Shown here one piece after another: positions 28,398-36,986 of a DNA stretch of 64,000 bases. The notes below the pieces were generated by a model. The model was not told the origin of the DNA. It did not search any database and was given only the letters and a program-made list of their open reading frames with translations. Numbering within the stretch: the first letter of the stretch is position 1; every line of letters begins with the position of its first letter. The position numbers and the translations under genes were made by a program. The stretch is from an uncultured Bacilli bacterium (GTDB lineage Bacteria > Bacillota_I > Bacilli_A > RFN20 > CAG-826): NCBI GenBank assembly GCA_934140155.1, contig CAKPBC010000001.1, positions 682,001 through 746,000 on the forward strand, read 5' to 3'.

Positions 28398-29126
28398 ATG
28401 GGAAGAGCACATGAAGTTCGTGCTGCGTCAATGGCGGCAACTGCTGCAAAAAAATCTGCATTATGTATGAGAGCCTCTAAAGAAATTTATATGGCTGCTA
28501 AATCTGGAGTTCCTGATCCAGTTAATAACCTTGCATTAAAGGCTGCAATTGAAAAATACAAAGGACAAAATTTACCAAAGGATGTTATTACAAGAGCTAT
28601 TGAAAAAGCAAAAGGCGGTTCTGGTGAATCTTATATTCAAGGAAGATTCGAAGGATTTGGTGCTGGTAATGTAGCAATCATTATTGATACTTTATCTGAT
28701 AATTCAAATCGTGCTTATGTAGAAGTAAAGACTGCAGTTGGTAAAAAAGGTGGTCACTTAGGTACACCTGGTAGTGTTTCTTATAATTTTACAGAAACTG
28801 GTTTACTAGTATTTAAATCAGACAAATCAGTTGAAAAAATTGAAGAATTACTTATTATGTCTGATGTTGATGTTACCGAAGTAACTAAAGATGAAGATGG
28901 ATATGTAGAAGTACATGTTGCACCTACATCATTAAACGATGCTAAAAAAGTCTTAAGTGATGATGGTATTGCTGAATTTGAAAAAGCTGAAATCACTATG
29001 CTTCCAAATGATTTAGTAAAACCTAGTGCTGAAGATTTACAAAAATTCAAAGATATGTTAGATCTTTTAGACGATTGTCAAGATGTTCAAGCAGTTTATC
29101 ATAACTGTGATATGTTTGAAGACTAA
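28398..29126 (+). CDS. YebC/PmpR family protein
   Basis: 242 residues starting MGRAHEVRAASMAATAAKKS, slightly divergent from the usual GHSKW opening, followed by the conserved segments DNALKAA-like and IEKAKGG, then TDNRNR-like SDNSNRAYVEVK. YebC/TACO1 proteins aid translation of difficult stretches such as polyproline and were earlier described as transcription factors. The ATG at 28398 has the right distance from AAGGAGAG; the ATG six bases earlier is too close. A terminator follows. Confidence 0.88.
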   Translation: MGRAHEVRAASMAATAAKKSALCMRASKEIYMAAKSGVPDPVNNLALKAAIEKYKGQNLPKDVITRAIEKAKGGSGESYIQGRFEGFGAGNVAIIIDTLSDNSNRAYVEVKTAVGKKGGHLGTPGSVSYNFTETGLLVFKSDKSVEKIEELLIMSDVDVTEVTKDEDGYVEVHVAPTSLNDAKKVLSDDGIAEFEKAEITMLPNDLVKPSAEDLQKFKDMLDLLDDCQDVQAVYHNCDMFED

Positions 29127-29148
29127 TATACGAATACTATTAGAAGAT

Positions 29149-29176
29149 ATAAGTCCACTTAATGTGGGCTTTTTTG
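29149..29176 (+). terminator. Rho-independent terminator after the YebC gene
   Basis: AGTCCAC pairs with GTGGGCT around a TTAAT loop and continues into TTTTTT. Confidence 0.8.
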
Positions 29177-29205
29177 CTGATTGAGCAAAAAAATTAAAAA
29201 AATAG

Positions 29206-29234
29206 TTGACAAGTTAAAAAAATATCTTTATACT
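29206..29234 (+). promoter_or_regulatory. Strong promoter of a small RNA
   Basis: Perfect TTGACA (29206-29211), 17-base spacer, TATACT (29229-29234). Nothing coding follows before the terminator at 29376. Confidence 0.78.
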
Positions 29235-29240
29235 TTGTAC

Positions 29241-29402
29241 TACAAAGCAAAAAAAATTTAAATTGCTTTGTTGGTAATAGTAATTTAGACATCAAATATC
29301 TATTTGTTAAAGTCTAAAACTATTAGCATTCTAAAATTGCCCAAATGTTATTATTATATATTTCCTTTCCTGAAGGCGAATGCAGTGCATTCGTTTTTTT
29401 GT
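29241..29402 (+). ncRNA. Unclassified structured small RNA of about 160 nt
   Basis: The transcript predicted from the promoter at 29206 folds into successive stems. ACAAAGCAA pairs with TTGCTTTGT. AATAGT..TTTAGAC pairs with GTCTAAA..ACTATT, enclosing CAAATA/TATTTG in its loop. The terminator hairpin CGAATGC/GCATTCG follows with seven T residues. There is no credible reading frame with a ribosome site. No family recognised; sited just before the L13-S9 operon. Confidence 0.62.
29376..29402 (+). terminator. Terminator of the small RNA
   Basis: CGAATGC-AGT-GCATTCG followed by TTTTTTT. Confidence 0.82.
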
Positions 29403-29485
29403 ACACTTTTAATAAATTGCAAAAGTAAAAACATACTCTATTGCAATAAAAACAGCTATAAGAAAGTATTTAATAAAAAAATCCC

Positions 29486-29578
29486 TTGACTTTGGCAAAT
29501 AATATATATATTATTTTAGGTGGCACAAAAGCCTGATTGTAGTCCCGGTAAGACAAACAATTTGGTAAGGGAGGATTA
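29486..29578 (+). promoter_or_regulatory. Promoter and L13-type leader of the ribosomal protein operon
   Basis: TTGACT (29486-29491), 17 bases, TATTAT (29509-29514). The leader that follows contains an AGG..CCT hairpin, GTCCCGG and a GGGAGG ribosome site that can pair with upstream TCCC. It resembles the L13 leaders of Bacilli, which let the protein regulate its own operon. The structure match is by eye only. Confidence 0.6.
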
Positions 29579-29581
29579 ATT

Positions 29582-30022
29582 ATGCAACGTCAAACAACAA
29601 TTGCAAAACCAAATGAAATTAATCGTAAATGGTTAGTCATCGATGCGACAGACAAACCATTAGGCCGTCTAGCTTCTGAAGTCGCAGTAGTATTAATGGG
29701 TAAAAACAAACCTATCTATACTCCAAATGTCGACTGCGGAGACTATGTTATCGTCGTTAACGCTGAAAAAGTTATGTTAACAGGCGACAAAATCCACAAT
29801 AAAAAGTACTACAACGTAAGTCAATACGCTGGTGGATTGAGAACTCGTACTGCTGGAACAATGTTAAAAGAATATCCAGTAGAAATGGTTGAAAGAGCTG
29901 TCTGGGGTATGTTACCTAAAGGACGTCTTGGAAGACAAATCTACACAAAGTTATTCGTTTACGAAGGACCAGATCACAAACACGAAGCACAAAAACCAGA
30001 AGTGCTTGAATTCAAACGCTAG
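29582..30022 (+). CDS. rplM: 50S ribosomal protein L13
   Basis: 146 residues, full length. KWLVIDATDKPLGRLASEVA and AVWGMLPKGRLGRQ are the family signatures. Large-subunit assembly protein binding 23S rRNA. Followed 13 bases later by S9, the universal pair. Confidence 0.97.
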   Translation: MQRQTTIAKPNEINRKWLVIDATDKPLGRLASEVAVVLMGKNKPIYTPNVDCGDYVIVVNAEKVMLTGDKIHNKKYYNVSQYAGGLRTRTAGTMLKEYPVEMVERAVWGMLPKGRLGRQIYTKLFVYEGPDHKHEAQKPEVLEFKR

Positions 30023-30035
30023 GAGGTAAAAAGAG

Positions 30036-30437
30036 ATGGCAAAAAAGAACAAAGAAGTCCGTTATTACGGTACAGGTCGTAGAAAAAGCTCTGTTGCACG
30101 TGTCTATTTAGTTCCTGGAAAAGGTTCAATCACAGTTAATGGTCGTGATGTTAATGAGTACATGCCTTATGCAACATTAGTTATGGACTTAAAACAACCA
30201 TTAGAATTAACTAGTAACGCAGACAAATTCGATGTTGTCTGTAATGTTAATGGTGGTGGCTTTACAGGACAAGCTGGTGCAATTAGATTAGGTATTGCTA
30301 GAGCATTACTTGAAACTGGCGATGTTCGTGGAACATTAAAAGTTGCAGGAATGTTAACTCGTAATGCACGTGCTAAGGAACGTAAGAAGTACGGTCTTAA
30401 AGCTGCACGTCGTGCACCACAATTCTCAAAGAGATAA
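30036..30437 (+). CDS. rpsI: 30S ribosomal protein S9
   Basis: 133 residues. GTGRRKSSVARVYLVPGKG at the N terminus and the conserved basic tail KKYGLKAARRAPQFSKR, whose terminal arginine reaches the P-site tRNA. Operon partner of L13. Confidence 0.97.
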   Translation: MAKKNKEVRYYGTGRRKSSVARVYLVPGKGSITVNGRDVNEYMPYATLVMDLKQPLELTSNADKFDVVCNVNGGGFTGQAGAIRLGIARALLETGDVRGTLKVAGMLTRNARAKERKKYGLKAARRAPQFSKR

Positions 30438-30449
30438 TCAATTTGTGGA

Positions 30450-30488
30450 ATCAAAAGTTCAGTCTTATATGGCTGGACTTTTTTTTAC
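30450..30488 (+). terminator. Terminator of the L13-S9 operon
   Basis: AAGTTCAG pairs (with G-U) with CTGGACTT and runs into eight T residues. Confidence 0.8.
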
Positions 30489-30520
30489 GCTTTTTTCATA
30501 TCTTTTTATAGGTGATAATG

Positions 30521-31192
30521 ATGAAAATACTTTATTTTTTAGTGATAGGCTTATTACTTATAACATTTATTAAAACGGATAATAAGGTCACTAATAATAA
30601 ACAGGTTTCTTTATTTGGAGTAAATATTGTGATTGATCCTGGCCATGGCGGAAAAGATAATGGAACATGCTATGAAAATGTTTTGGAAGATGAAATTAAT
30701 TTAAGTATTGCTACAAAATTAATGAACGTTTGCATTGAAGATGGAGCAATATCGTCTTTAACAAGAGTTGGTGATTATGATCTTGCATCACAATATGCCA
30801 AAAATAGGAAACGAGAAGATTTAAAAAAGCGCGTAGAGTTTATTAATTCTTCAGGTGCTGATTACTTTATTTCCTTACATTTAAATTCTTATCCATCTAA
30901 CAAAAACGTTTATGGCCCAATGGTTTATTATAAACGAAACGATGATATTTCTAAGAATATGGCTATAAGTGTGATGAATAGTTTAAATGAGTTGGCTAAA
31001 ACAAGTAAACCAATTCATCCAGAAAACTTTTATTTATTTAAACACACTAATGCACCGGGCATACTTGTTGAGTGTGGATTTTTATCTAATTATAAAGAAA
31101 GAAAATTATTATTAGATGACAAATATCAAGAAAAAATAGCTAAAACAATTTATAAGGGATTAGATGATTATATAATAGGAAATAAAATATAA
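30521..31192 (+). CDS. N-acetylmuramoyl-L-alanine amidase (Amidase_3)
   Basis: About 223 residues. An N-terminal signal anchor (ILYFLVIGLLLITFI) precedes the catalytic domain. Zinc ligands are visible in IDPGHGGKDNG and FISLHLNSY, with the catalytic glutamate in ILVECGFLSN, as in AmiC/CwlD-type enzymes. It cleaves the amide between MurNAc and the stem peptide outside the membrane. Start chosen at the second of two adjacent ATGs, eight bases after AGGTG. No cell-wall-binding repeats. Confidence 0.88.
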   Translation: MKILYFLVIGLLLITFIKTDNKVTNNKQVSLFGVNIVIDPGHGGKDNGTCYENVLEDEINLSIATKLMNVCIEDGAISSLTRVGDYDLASQYAKNRKREDLKKRVEFINSSGADYFISLHLNSYPSNKNVYGPMVYYKRNDDISKNMAISVMNSLNELAKTSKPIHPENFYLFKHTNAPGILVECGFLSNYKERKLLLDDKYQEKIAKTIYKGLDDYIIGNKI

Positions 31193-31254
31193 TAAATAGT
31201 GGCTTTTTACGCTAAAAAATGATATGCTTTGTTTAGTTTTTTGAGGTGATTTTT

Positions 31255-32370
31255 ATGAAAGAAAAAATTAAATCAGCATATCAGTTTCTGATATATACTA
31301 CAAATGGAATGGCATATGGACTTTTTGCCACACTTATCATTGGAACAATTATAGGCACTATCGGGACTTTATTTAGTTATGGTAATAATAATTTTTGTAA
31401 ATTTATTTATCAAATATTAGGCAATGGTACAAGTGATGGTGTTGCTAAATGCTTACAACTTTTAACCGGAGCGGGTATTGGTGTTGGTATTGCTTTTGCT
31501 TTAAAATTTGATTCATTAAAAACTATTGTAATGGCCGCAAGTGGAGAAATTGCTGCTTATTTATCATTAACAACAAAATTTGTTACAAATCAAACAGTTA
31601 GCAATGGCTTTAAAATTGGTGATCCATTAACAATATATTTTGTTTGTATATTAGTAGCTATCATTATTAAATTAGTATTAAGAAAGAAAACCGCAATTGA
31701 CATTTTATTAGTGCCTTTATTTGGAGTAATTGTAGCTACGATTTTAGCAATGCTTTTAAGATATCCAGTTATTTATATTACTTATGGTATTCAATGGCTT
31801 ATTGGTAATGCAACACAAGCACAACCATTTATTATGGGTGTGGTAGTTGCCGTATTAATGGGAATGGCTTTAACTGCTCCAATATCAAGCGCAGCGATTG
31901 CAGCGATGATATTTGTTGGTGAAGAATGCACACATGGTAGTGGACTTGCTATTGCATCTGGTGCTGCAATTGTTGGATGTTGCACACAAATGGTGGGATT
32001 TGCAATTCAGTCAAGAAAAGATAATAACATTGGGATGGTTTTATCAATAGGTGTTGGAACATCAATGCTCCAATTTAAAAACATTCTTAAAAAGCCTATT
32101 ATATGGCTTCCAACGATAATCGCAAGTGCTATTCTTGGACCAATTGCTACAATGGTTCTAAAAACTGAATGCTTTGGATCTTCAGCGGGAATGGGAACAG
32201 CAGGACTAGTAGGACAAATAGGAACACTTTCTACAATGGGAGTAAATAATTGGCAAACATGGGTTTCAATATTTGGCTTAGAAATTGTGGCACCAATAGT
32301 ATTAGTGTTTTTTATTGATTTGTTATTTAGAAAGTTTAATTTAATCAAAGATGGAGATTTAAAAGTATAA
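31255..32370 (+). CDS. PTS EIIC-like membrane protein
   Basis: About 371 residues with 9-10 membrane segments and many Gly/Ala. It resembles the PTS_EIIC_2 family of putative sugar permeases: YQFLIYTTNGMAYGLFATL at the N terminus and the GSSAGMGTAGLVGQ and CCTQMVGFA segments. No EIIA or EIIB gene is adjacent, as is usual in that family, so the coupling and substrate are unknown. The ATG at 31255 follows GAGGTGAT; the GTG nine bases upstream is less likely. Confidence 0.75.
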   Translation: MKEKIKSAYQFLIYTTNGMAYGLFATLIIGTIIGTIGTLFSYGNNNFCKFIYQILGNGTSDGVAKCLQLLTGAGIGVGIAFALKFDSLKTIVMAASGEIAAYLSLTTKFVTNQTVSNGFKIGDPLTIYFVCILVAIIIKLVLRKKTAIDILLVPLFGVIVATILAMLLRYPVIYITYGIQWLIGNATQAQPFIMGVVVAVLMGMALTAPISSAAIAAMIFVGEECTHGSGLAIASGAAIVGCCTQMVGFAIQSRKDNNIGMVLSIGVGTSMLQFKNILKKPIIWLPTIIASAILGPIATMVLKTECFGSSAGMGTAGLVGQIGTLSTMGVNNWQTWVSIFGLEIVAPIVLVFFIDLLFRKFNLIKDGDLKV

Positions 32371-32395
32371 GTACTTTAAAACTATTAAAGATGAA

Positions 32396-32442
32396 TAAAA
32401 ACGTGAATTATTATTAAAATTATAATTTGCGTTTTTTTTATT
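32396..32442 (+). terminator. Terminator after the EIIC-like gene
   Basis: AACGTGAATTAT pairs imperfectly with ATTATAATTTGCGTT and continues into a run of eight T residues. Confidence 0.75.
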
Positions 32443-32573
32443 ACTGAGAAAAATATTAATAAAAATCTAAAAAAAGCATATATTAAGCAATGAAGTTTTA
32501 AACATAAAAAATGTTTGTAACTTAACTAAAAGATTAAGAATAGCTATAATTTTAATGACTAGGAGGAATTTTA

Positions 32574-33755
32574 ATGCTTAAAATATTAAAAATAAAAGTA
32601 AATGGCTTTAAAATGCTAAAAGATGATTTTGAAATTAATCTTACAACTAGAGCAAGGGTGTATAGCAAAGATTTGATAAAAGAGATTATAAAAATTGATG
32701 ATGGTTTGTATACATTTACTAGCTTAGCATTTGTTGGTGGTAATTCATCAGGCAAGTCAACAATATTAACATTGATATTAAAAACTTACATATTTATTCA
32801 AACTGGTAGATGGGAATACGTCGCTCGTGAATTTAATAAAGATAAAATTAGTATTTATATATTATTTTATTTGGATAAAAATCTTTATTCATACTCTTGT
32901 GATTTTTTAAGATTGGATCCAAAAACAATATCTTTAGAAAACAAATACTCTCCTATTATTAATGAGAAACTTTATGTTGCTAAATATGATAGGACAAAAG
33001 GACTTAAGAATATTGAACTATTTGACTTAAACAAGAAAGAAAAAAAAGAATTATTGCAAAGCTCATTAAATGACACATCGGCAATAGTTAAATTATCAAA
33101 AGATAATTTATTAGTGGATCATTTTTATACAAATAATCTTACAAGTTTTGACGACAGAATTGTTCGAAATACATTTTTCAATGTTTTAAATACTTGTTCA
33201 ATAGAATTATCTACAGCTATAATTAAATTATTAGATGACAGCATTGAATATATAATTTGCGATAATAGTAATTATGTTAGATTTAAGCGATTTAATGAAA
33301 AAGAAATAATTATTAGTAGATTTGAATTAATGTGTATATTATCATCTGGCACACTTAGAGGTATTGAATTATATATTCGAGGAATCAATGCTTTAAAAGA
33401 TGGTAAACCATTTATTGTTGATGAGATAGAAAGTTGTTTTCAAAAAAATCTTGTCTATAATTTGCTATTTTTATTTAATGATTCTTCAATTAATAAAAAG
33501 GGAGCACAACTAGTTTTTAGTACACACTATGTAGAAATATTAGATTACTTGTCTAGGAGAGATGGAATTTTCATCACACATAAATATAACGGAAAAATAG
33601 ATGCAAAAAATCTATATTCTGATTTTGAAGTTCGAACTGAATTGCTAAAAAGTAAACAGTTTGATAATAATGTATTTGATACAGCTTTGAATTACAAACA
33701 ATTAATTGAAGTAAGGAGAAATGTGTTAAATGAACTACAAACTAATAATGACTGA
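32574..33755 (+). CDS. AAA ATPase (AAA_15-type) of a two-gene ATPase/TOPRIM-like module
   Basis: 393 residues. Walker A FVGGNSSGKSTIL (about 57-69) lies after an N-terminal KINGFK-like strand. Walker B is PFIVDEIESCF and the H-loop LVFSTHYVEILD, an ABC/SMC-like head typical of OLD, PARIS AriA and AbiLi ATPases. A signature LSSGTLRGI precedes Walker B. It overlaps the start of the next frame and ends in TGA, one of only two such stops here. The partner gene is broken, so this ATPase has probably lost its effector. AGGAGG site precedes the ATG. Confidence 0.8.
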   Translation: MLKILKIKVNGFKMLKDDFEINLTTRARVYSKDLIKEIIKIDDGLYTFTSLAFVGGNSSGKSTILTLILKTYIFIQTGRWEYVAREFNKDKISIYILFYLDKNLYSYSCDFLRLDPKTISLENKYSPIINEKLYVAKYDRTKGLKNIELFDLNKKEKKELLQSSLNDTSAIVKLSKDNLLVDHFYTNNLTSFDDRIVRNTFFNVLNTCSIELSTAIIKLLDDSIEYIICDNSNYVRFKRFNEKEIIISRFELMCILSSGTLRGIELYIRGINALKDGKPFIVDEIESCFQKNLVYNLLFLFNDSSINKKGAQLVFSTHYVEILDYLSRRDGIFITHKYNGKIDAKNLYSDFEVRTELLKSKQFDNNVFDTALNYKQLIEVRRNVLNELQTNND

Positions 33756-34267
33756 AGGGACTGTAGAATTATCGTTTTTAGAAGTATTATTAGAAAAAGA
33801 TTTGCTTATGTTTAATAAAGATGAACTACTAGCAGAAAAAATATTTCATCAAAGACAGATTAATGGTGAAATAATGGGATTTATACAAATGCTACCAATG
33901 AGCGATAGTGTTACGATATACAGAGTTTGAGATAAACTTTCGGATGCATTAAAAATTCCTAAACAAATTTTATCAAGTAAAATAAAACAAATAATAGATG
34001 TTTCAACAACACCAGAATTTGAAATTTTGTTTATCATAAAAGAAAACTTATTTGATGAATATATAAAATGTAAAACAAAAATAAAACCAAGCATTTTTAC
34101 AAAATGCATAACAATGAATATAAAAAACAATCAAAATTTATAATTGATTATTTTTATTCTATAAGCAATAAAAAGATATTATAGAATTGTTAAATGAATA
34201 TGTTAAAAAACGTGGAAAATTTCATAAAGAAAAACATAATTTGAGAGATATTATTAAAATAAATTAA
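33730..34267 (+). pseudogene. Decayed TOPRIM-like partner of the AAA ATPase
   Basis: The frame starts at 33730, overlapping the ATPase gene, with a TEGTVELSFLEVLLEK opening typical of small TOPRIM-like proteins. It meets a TGA at 33928-33930 inside VTIYRV-DKLSDAL, where GGA would be expected. It continues through STTPEFEILFIIKE, shifts frame near 34095 into FYKMHNNEYKKQSKFIIDYF, and shifts again near 34175 into DIIELLNEYVKKRGKF. Three independent lesions mean the protein is not made. In intact modules this is the likely nuclease or effector. Confidence 0.75.
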
Positions 34268-34540
34268 TTGCTTATCATAGCAATAATTAGAAGTTAACAA
34301 GTTTACTTTTTGCTGTTTTCGTCTGAATTTGTCTTTTGACAAATGACAAATTTAAAGAGCTGAAAGGAAAAACAAAATCCAAAAATTAAGAAAAAATCAT
34401 CAAAACAATACAAAATTGCTAGTGTTTTTCAATAAAATTAACAAAAAATTATACTAAAAAAAGTAACATATAGTTAATTTGTCATTTTAAAATATGTTTA
34501 TTAAATTGACTAAAATATGTAAAATAATAACGGTGATTTT
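34268..34540. other. Intergenic stretch with an AATTTGTC/GACAAATT dyad
   Basis: About 270 bases of very A+T-rich sequence. The dyad is near 34330-34353. TTGTCA near 34479 is a possible -35 element for the gene at 34541. Nothing else recognised. Confidence 0.45.
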
Positions 34541-35875
34541 ATGTTAAAAAGAAAAATTGATAGTTTCCTATTAGATTGGAAACAAAAGAAAGAGAAAAAG
34601 CCATTAGTGGTAACTGGAATATGTCAAGTTGGTAAAACAACATCTATTGAAAAATTAAAAGATCAATATGAAGTATTTATTAAAATAGATTTTGCTATTA
34701 ATCCCAAATATATTAAAATATTTGAAAAAAAATATAATCTTACTAGCATTCTTAAGAACATTTCATCGTTAAATGAAAAAGTGAAATTTATTCCTAATAA
34801 AACATTATTATTTTTTGATAATGTTGAATTATGTCTTAATGCTTTAGAAGCAGCAAAATTATTTAAAGAAAATAAAGATTTTGATGTCATTTATAGTGGA
34901 TTTACATTAGAAATGTATGACAAAATTAAAGAAGTTGAACCATTTATTGAAGAATATCGATTATATCCTTTAGATTTTGAAGAATATTTATGGGCTGAAG
35001 GTTATGATGCTGATGTAATTGAAGATTTGTATGTTTCTTTAACAAAAATGCAGCAACTAAAATCAGAAAAATCATCAAGATTTTCATACTTGTTTCGTAA
35101 ATATACTTGTATAGGCGGTTTGCCAAAGGCAGTGGATGAATCATTAAAAAGTGATGTTTTAAATAAAGTGCTTGATGCACAAGCTGAAGTGTTTAATTAT
35201 ACATGTGAAAGATTAGGGAGTCATATCGATGAATTAGGAATTCCAAAATATAAATGTTTATATGCAAATGTATCAACACAACTTATGCGTGACAATCATA
35301 AATTTACAATCTCTAAGTTATATCCGAAAGCAAGATTTAAAGATTATAATGACATTATTGCCAAATTAATAAATTCAGGAATGATTAATAGATGTTATGG
35401 ATTAAATGCGATAACTTTACCATTTGAAGGAAAAGAAAAGTTAGACAATTTCCACTTATATTATACTGAACATTCGATGTTACTTCTAAAATATAATATA
35501 AAAATCATTAAAAAATTAACTAGTGATAATAATAGTGTGGATTATAATTGTGCTTTACAAGAAAGTCTTGTGGATGAAGCTTTAACACGAATGAATATTG
35601 ACCACTATTTCTATAAAAATAAAGATTATAGTGTTGAATTTGACTTCGTTATTGCTGATGGTAATGAGATAATACCAATTGAGGTTAAATCATATCGTGA
35701 TAGAGGAATATCTTTAAAATCCGTATTAAAAGGTGACTATAATGTGCATTATGGTATAAGATTATCAGAAAACACCTTATCGTATAACAAAGGCATATTT
35801 ACTATACCTTATTATTGTTTGTTCTTATTAAAAAGATTTTTATATGAAAAATGCTACTTAAATTTTAATAAGTAG
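34541..35875 (+). CDS. AAA_14/DUF4143-type ATPase
   Basis: 444 residues. Walker A is VTGICQVGKTTS (about 26-37), Walker B LLFFDNVELC, then the EYRLYPLDFEEYLWAEGYD block typical of AAA_14 proteins. The C-terminal domain has the DUF4143 layout with a conserved FDFVIADG then PIEVKSY pair, a PD-(D/E)xK-like motif that looks intact. Function unknown; relatives are numerous in gut Firmicutes and Bacteroidetes and resemble mobile or defence cargo. Its last codons overlap the hairpin that terminates the convergent uppP gene. Confidence 0.82.
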   Translation: MLKRKIDSFLLDWKQKKEKKPLVVTGICQVGKTTSIEKLKDQYEVFIKIDFAINPKYIKIFEKKYNLTSILKNISSLNEKVKFIPNKTLLFFDNVELCLNALEAAKLFKENKDFDVIYSGFTLEMYDKIKEVEPFIEEYRLYPLDFEEYLWAEGYDADVIEDLYVSLTKMQQLKSEKSSRFSYLFRKYTCIGGLPKAVDESLKSDVLNKVLDAQAEVFNYTCERLGSHIDELGIPKYKCLYANVSTQLMRDNHKFTISKLYPKARFKDYNDIIAKLINSGMINRCYGLNAITLPFEGKEKLDNFHLYYTEHSMLLLKYNIKIIKKLTSDNNSVDYNCALQESLVDEALTRMNIDHYFYKNKDYSVEFDFVIADGNEIIPIEVKSYRDRGISLKSVLKGDYNVHYGIRLSENTLSYNKGIFTIPYYCLFLLKRFLYEKCYLNFNK

Positions 35876-35877
35876 CG
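35846..35877 (-). terminator. Terminator of uppP inside the end of the convergent ATPase gene
   Basis: GCTACTTA (35853-35860) pairs with TAAGTAGC (35869-35876); on the - strand it is followed by ATTTTT. Confidence 0.75.
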
Positions 35878-35878
35878 G

Positions 35879-36706
35879 TTATTTGCAGAGTTGCCAAATG
35901 ATAACAGTAAGACCAACAGCAAAGCAATAATATGCAAAATAATGTAATTTTCCTTTTTTAATGATTTTTAATAATAAACTTAAGGCGATATAAGTAACTA
36001 ATCCACTAATGATGATACCAACTATATAAAGCAATATATCATTGGAAGATAAAACTAAATCGCCTTTTATTATATCCACAACTTCCAATAATCCTGTTCC
36101 TAATGTTACTGGTATAAATAATAAAAAGGCAAAGTTAATAGCGTCTTCATCTTGTAATTTTGAGACTTTACCTCCGATTGTGGTAATACCACTACGAGAA
36201 ATTCCTGGTAAAATGCCAATAGCTTGAAATAAACCAATGATAATAGCATCACGCCAATTCATTGTATCTAAAGTTTTCTTTCCTTTAATATATTTTTGTA
36301 AAAACAATAAGCATCCAGTGATAATAAGATTAATACCAATAAATATTGTATTAGCAAAAATTGATTCAATTTTGCTTTTAAATAACACACCAATTAATCC
36401 AGCGGGAATGCACGCTATTACAATCATAAATAGCAACTTTAATGCATTTTTATTTGTGTCATTACGCTCGCTTGATTTAAATACATATTTTGCGGCGTTG
36501 CCTACTGTCGAAAACACTAGTTTACGGTAGAAAACAATCATCGCCACTAGAGAACCTAAATGCAAGAAGATAGACACAGTTAAACTACTAGTATCCATGC
36601 CTAATATTTCTTGAACAATTTGTAAGTGTCCAGAAGAAGAAATAGGTAATACCTCGCTTATTCCTTGAATTACTGCTAATAAAATAAATTTTAATAATTC
36701 TATCAT
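35879..36706 (-). CDS. uppP: Undecaprenyl-diphosphatase
   Basis: About 275 residues with eight or so membrane segments. The N-terminal QGISEVLPISSSGHL motif holds the catalytic Glu and Ser; the second motif is ILPGISRSG. It recycles undecaprenyl-PP to the monophosphate carrier needed for peptidoglycan and for the capsule pathway encoded at the start of the window. Start at the ATG at 36706, after AGGTGTG, rather than the GTG at 36715. Confidence 0.93.
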   Translation of the reverse strand: MIELLKFILLAVIQGISEVLPISSSGHLQIVQEILGMDTSSLTVSIFLHLGSLVAMIVFYRKLVFSTVGNAAKYVFKSSERNDTNKNALKLLFMIVIACIPAGLIGVLFKSKIESIFANTIFIGINLIITGCLLFLQKYIKGKKTLDTMNWRDAIIIGLFQAIGILPGISRSGITTIGGKVSKLQDEDAINFAFLLFIPVTLGTGLLEVVDIIKGDLVLSSNDILLYIVGIIISGLVTYIALSLLLKIIKKGKLHYFAYYCFAVGLTVIIWQLCK

Positions 36707-36934
36707 TGTTATCACACCTTTTTCTAAGTAATTATATGTTCATTTTTTTCTCTATACAACATTTTAATTGTAAAAAAATTATTACATTTGAGAAATTAAA
36801 CGAAACACCATAAATATATAAGTACATTTTATTCTTTTAATATGTTACAATTATAAAGACTTAAAAAATAAGTGCTTAAGTCAAAAAACAAATTATTGAC
36901 GATTAAAAGTTATTAATTCTGAAAATATTCAAGA

Positions 36935-36986
36935 AAGGTGGAGACTACAAATATAGTTAAAACTATTTGTAGCAAATAAACTGATG
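36935..36986 (+). promoter_or_regulatory. Hairpin between the ribosome binding site and the start codon
   Basis: AAAGGTGGAG (36935-36943) lies about 40 bases before the ATG at 36984, too far for normal initiation. The intervening CTACAAATA...TATTTGTAG (36945-36972) forms a perfect 9-bp hairpin with further inner pairing (AGTT/AACT). Folding it would bring the site to about 12 bases from the ATG. Confidence 0.6.

Noticed and set aside
29304..29489. Small open frame of 61 codons upstream of rplM
   Set aside because: It spans the terminator of the small RNA and the rplM promoter and has no ribosome site.
30364..30573. Small open frame overlapping the end of rpsI and the amidase start
   Set aside because: It is the shifted frame of rpsI running through its terminator.
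33928..33930. Reading TGA as tryptophan (genetic code 4)
   Set aside because: TGG is used throughout intact genes, TGA terminates two genes, and the broken gene here also has frameshifts, so it is simply a pseudogene.
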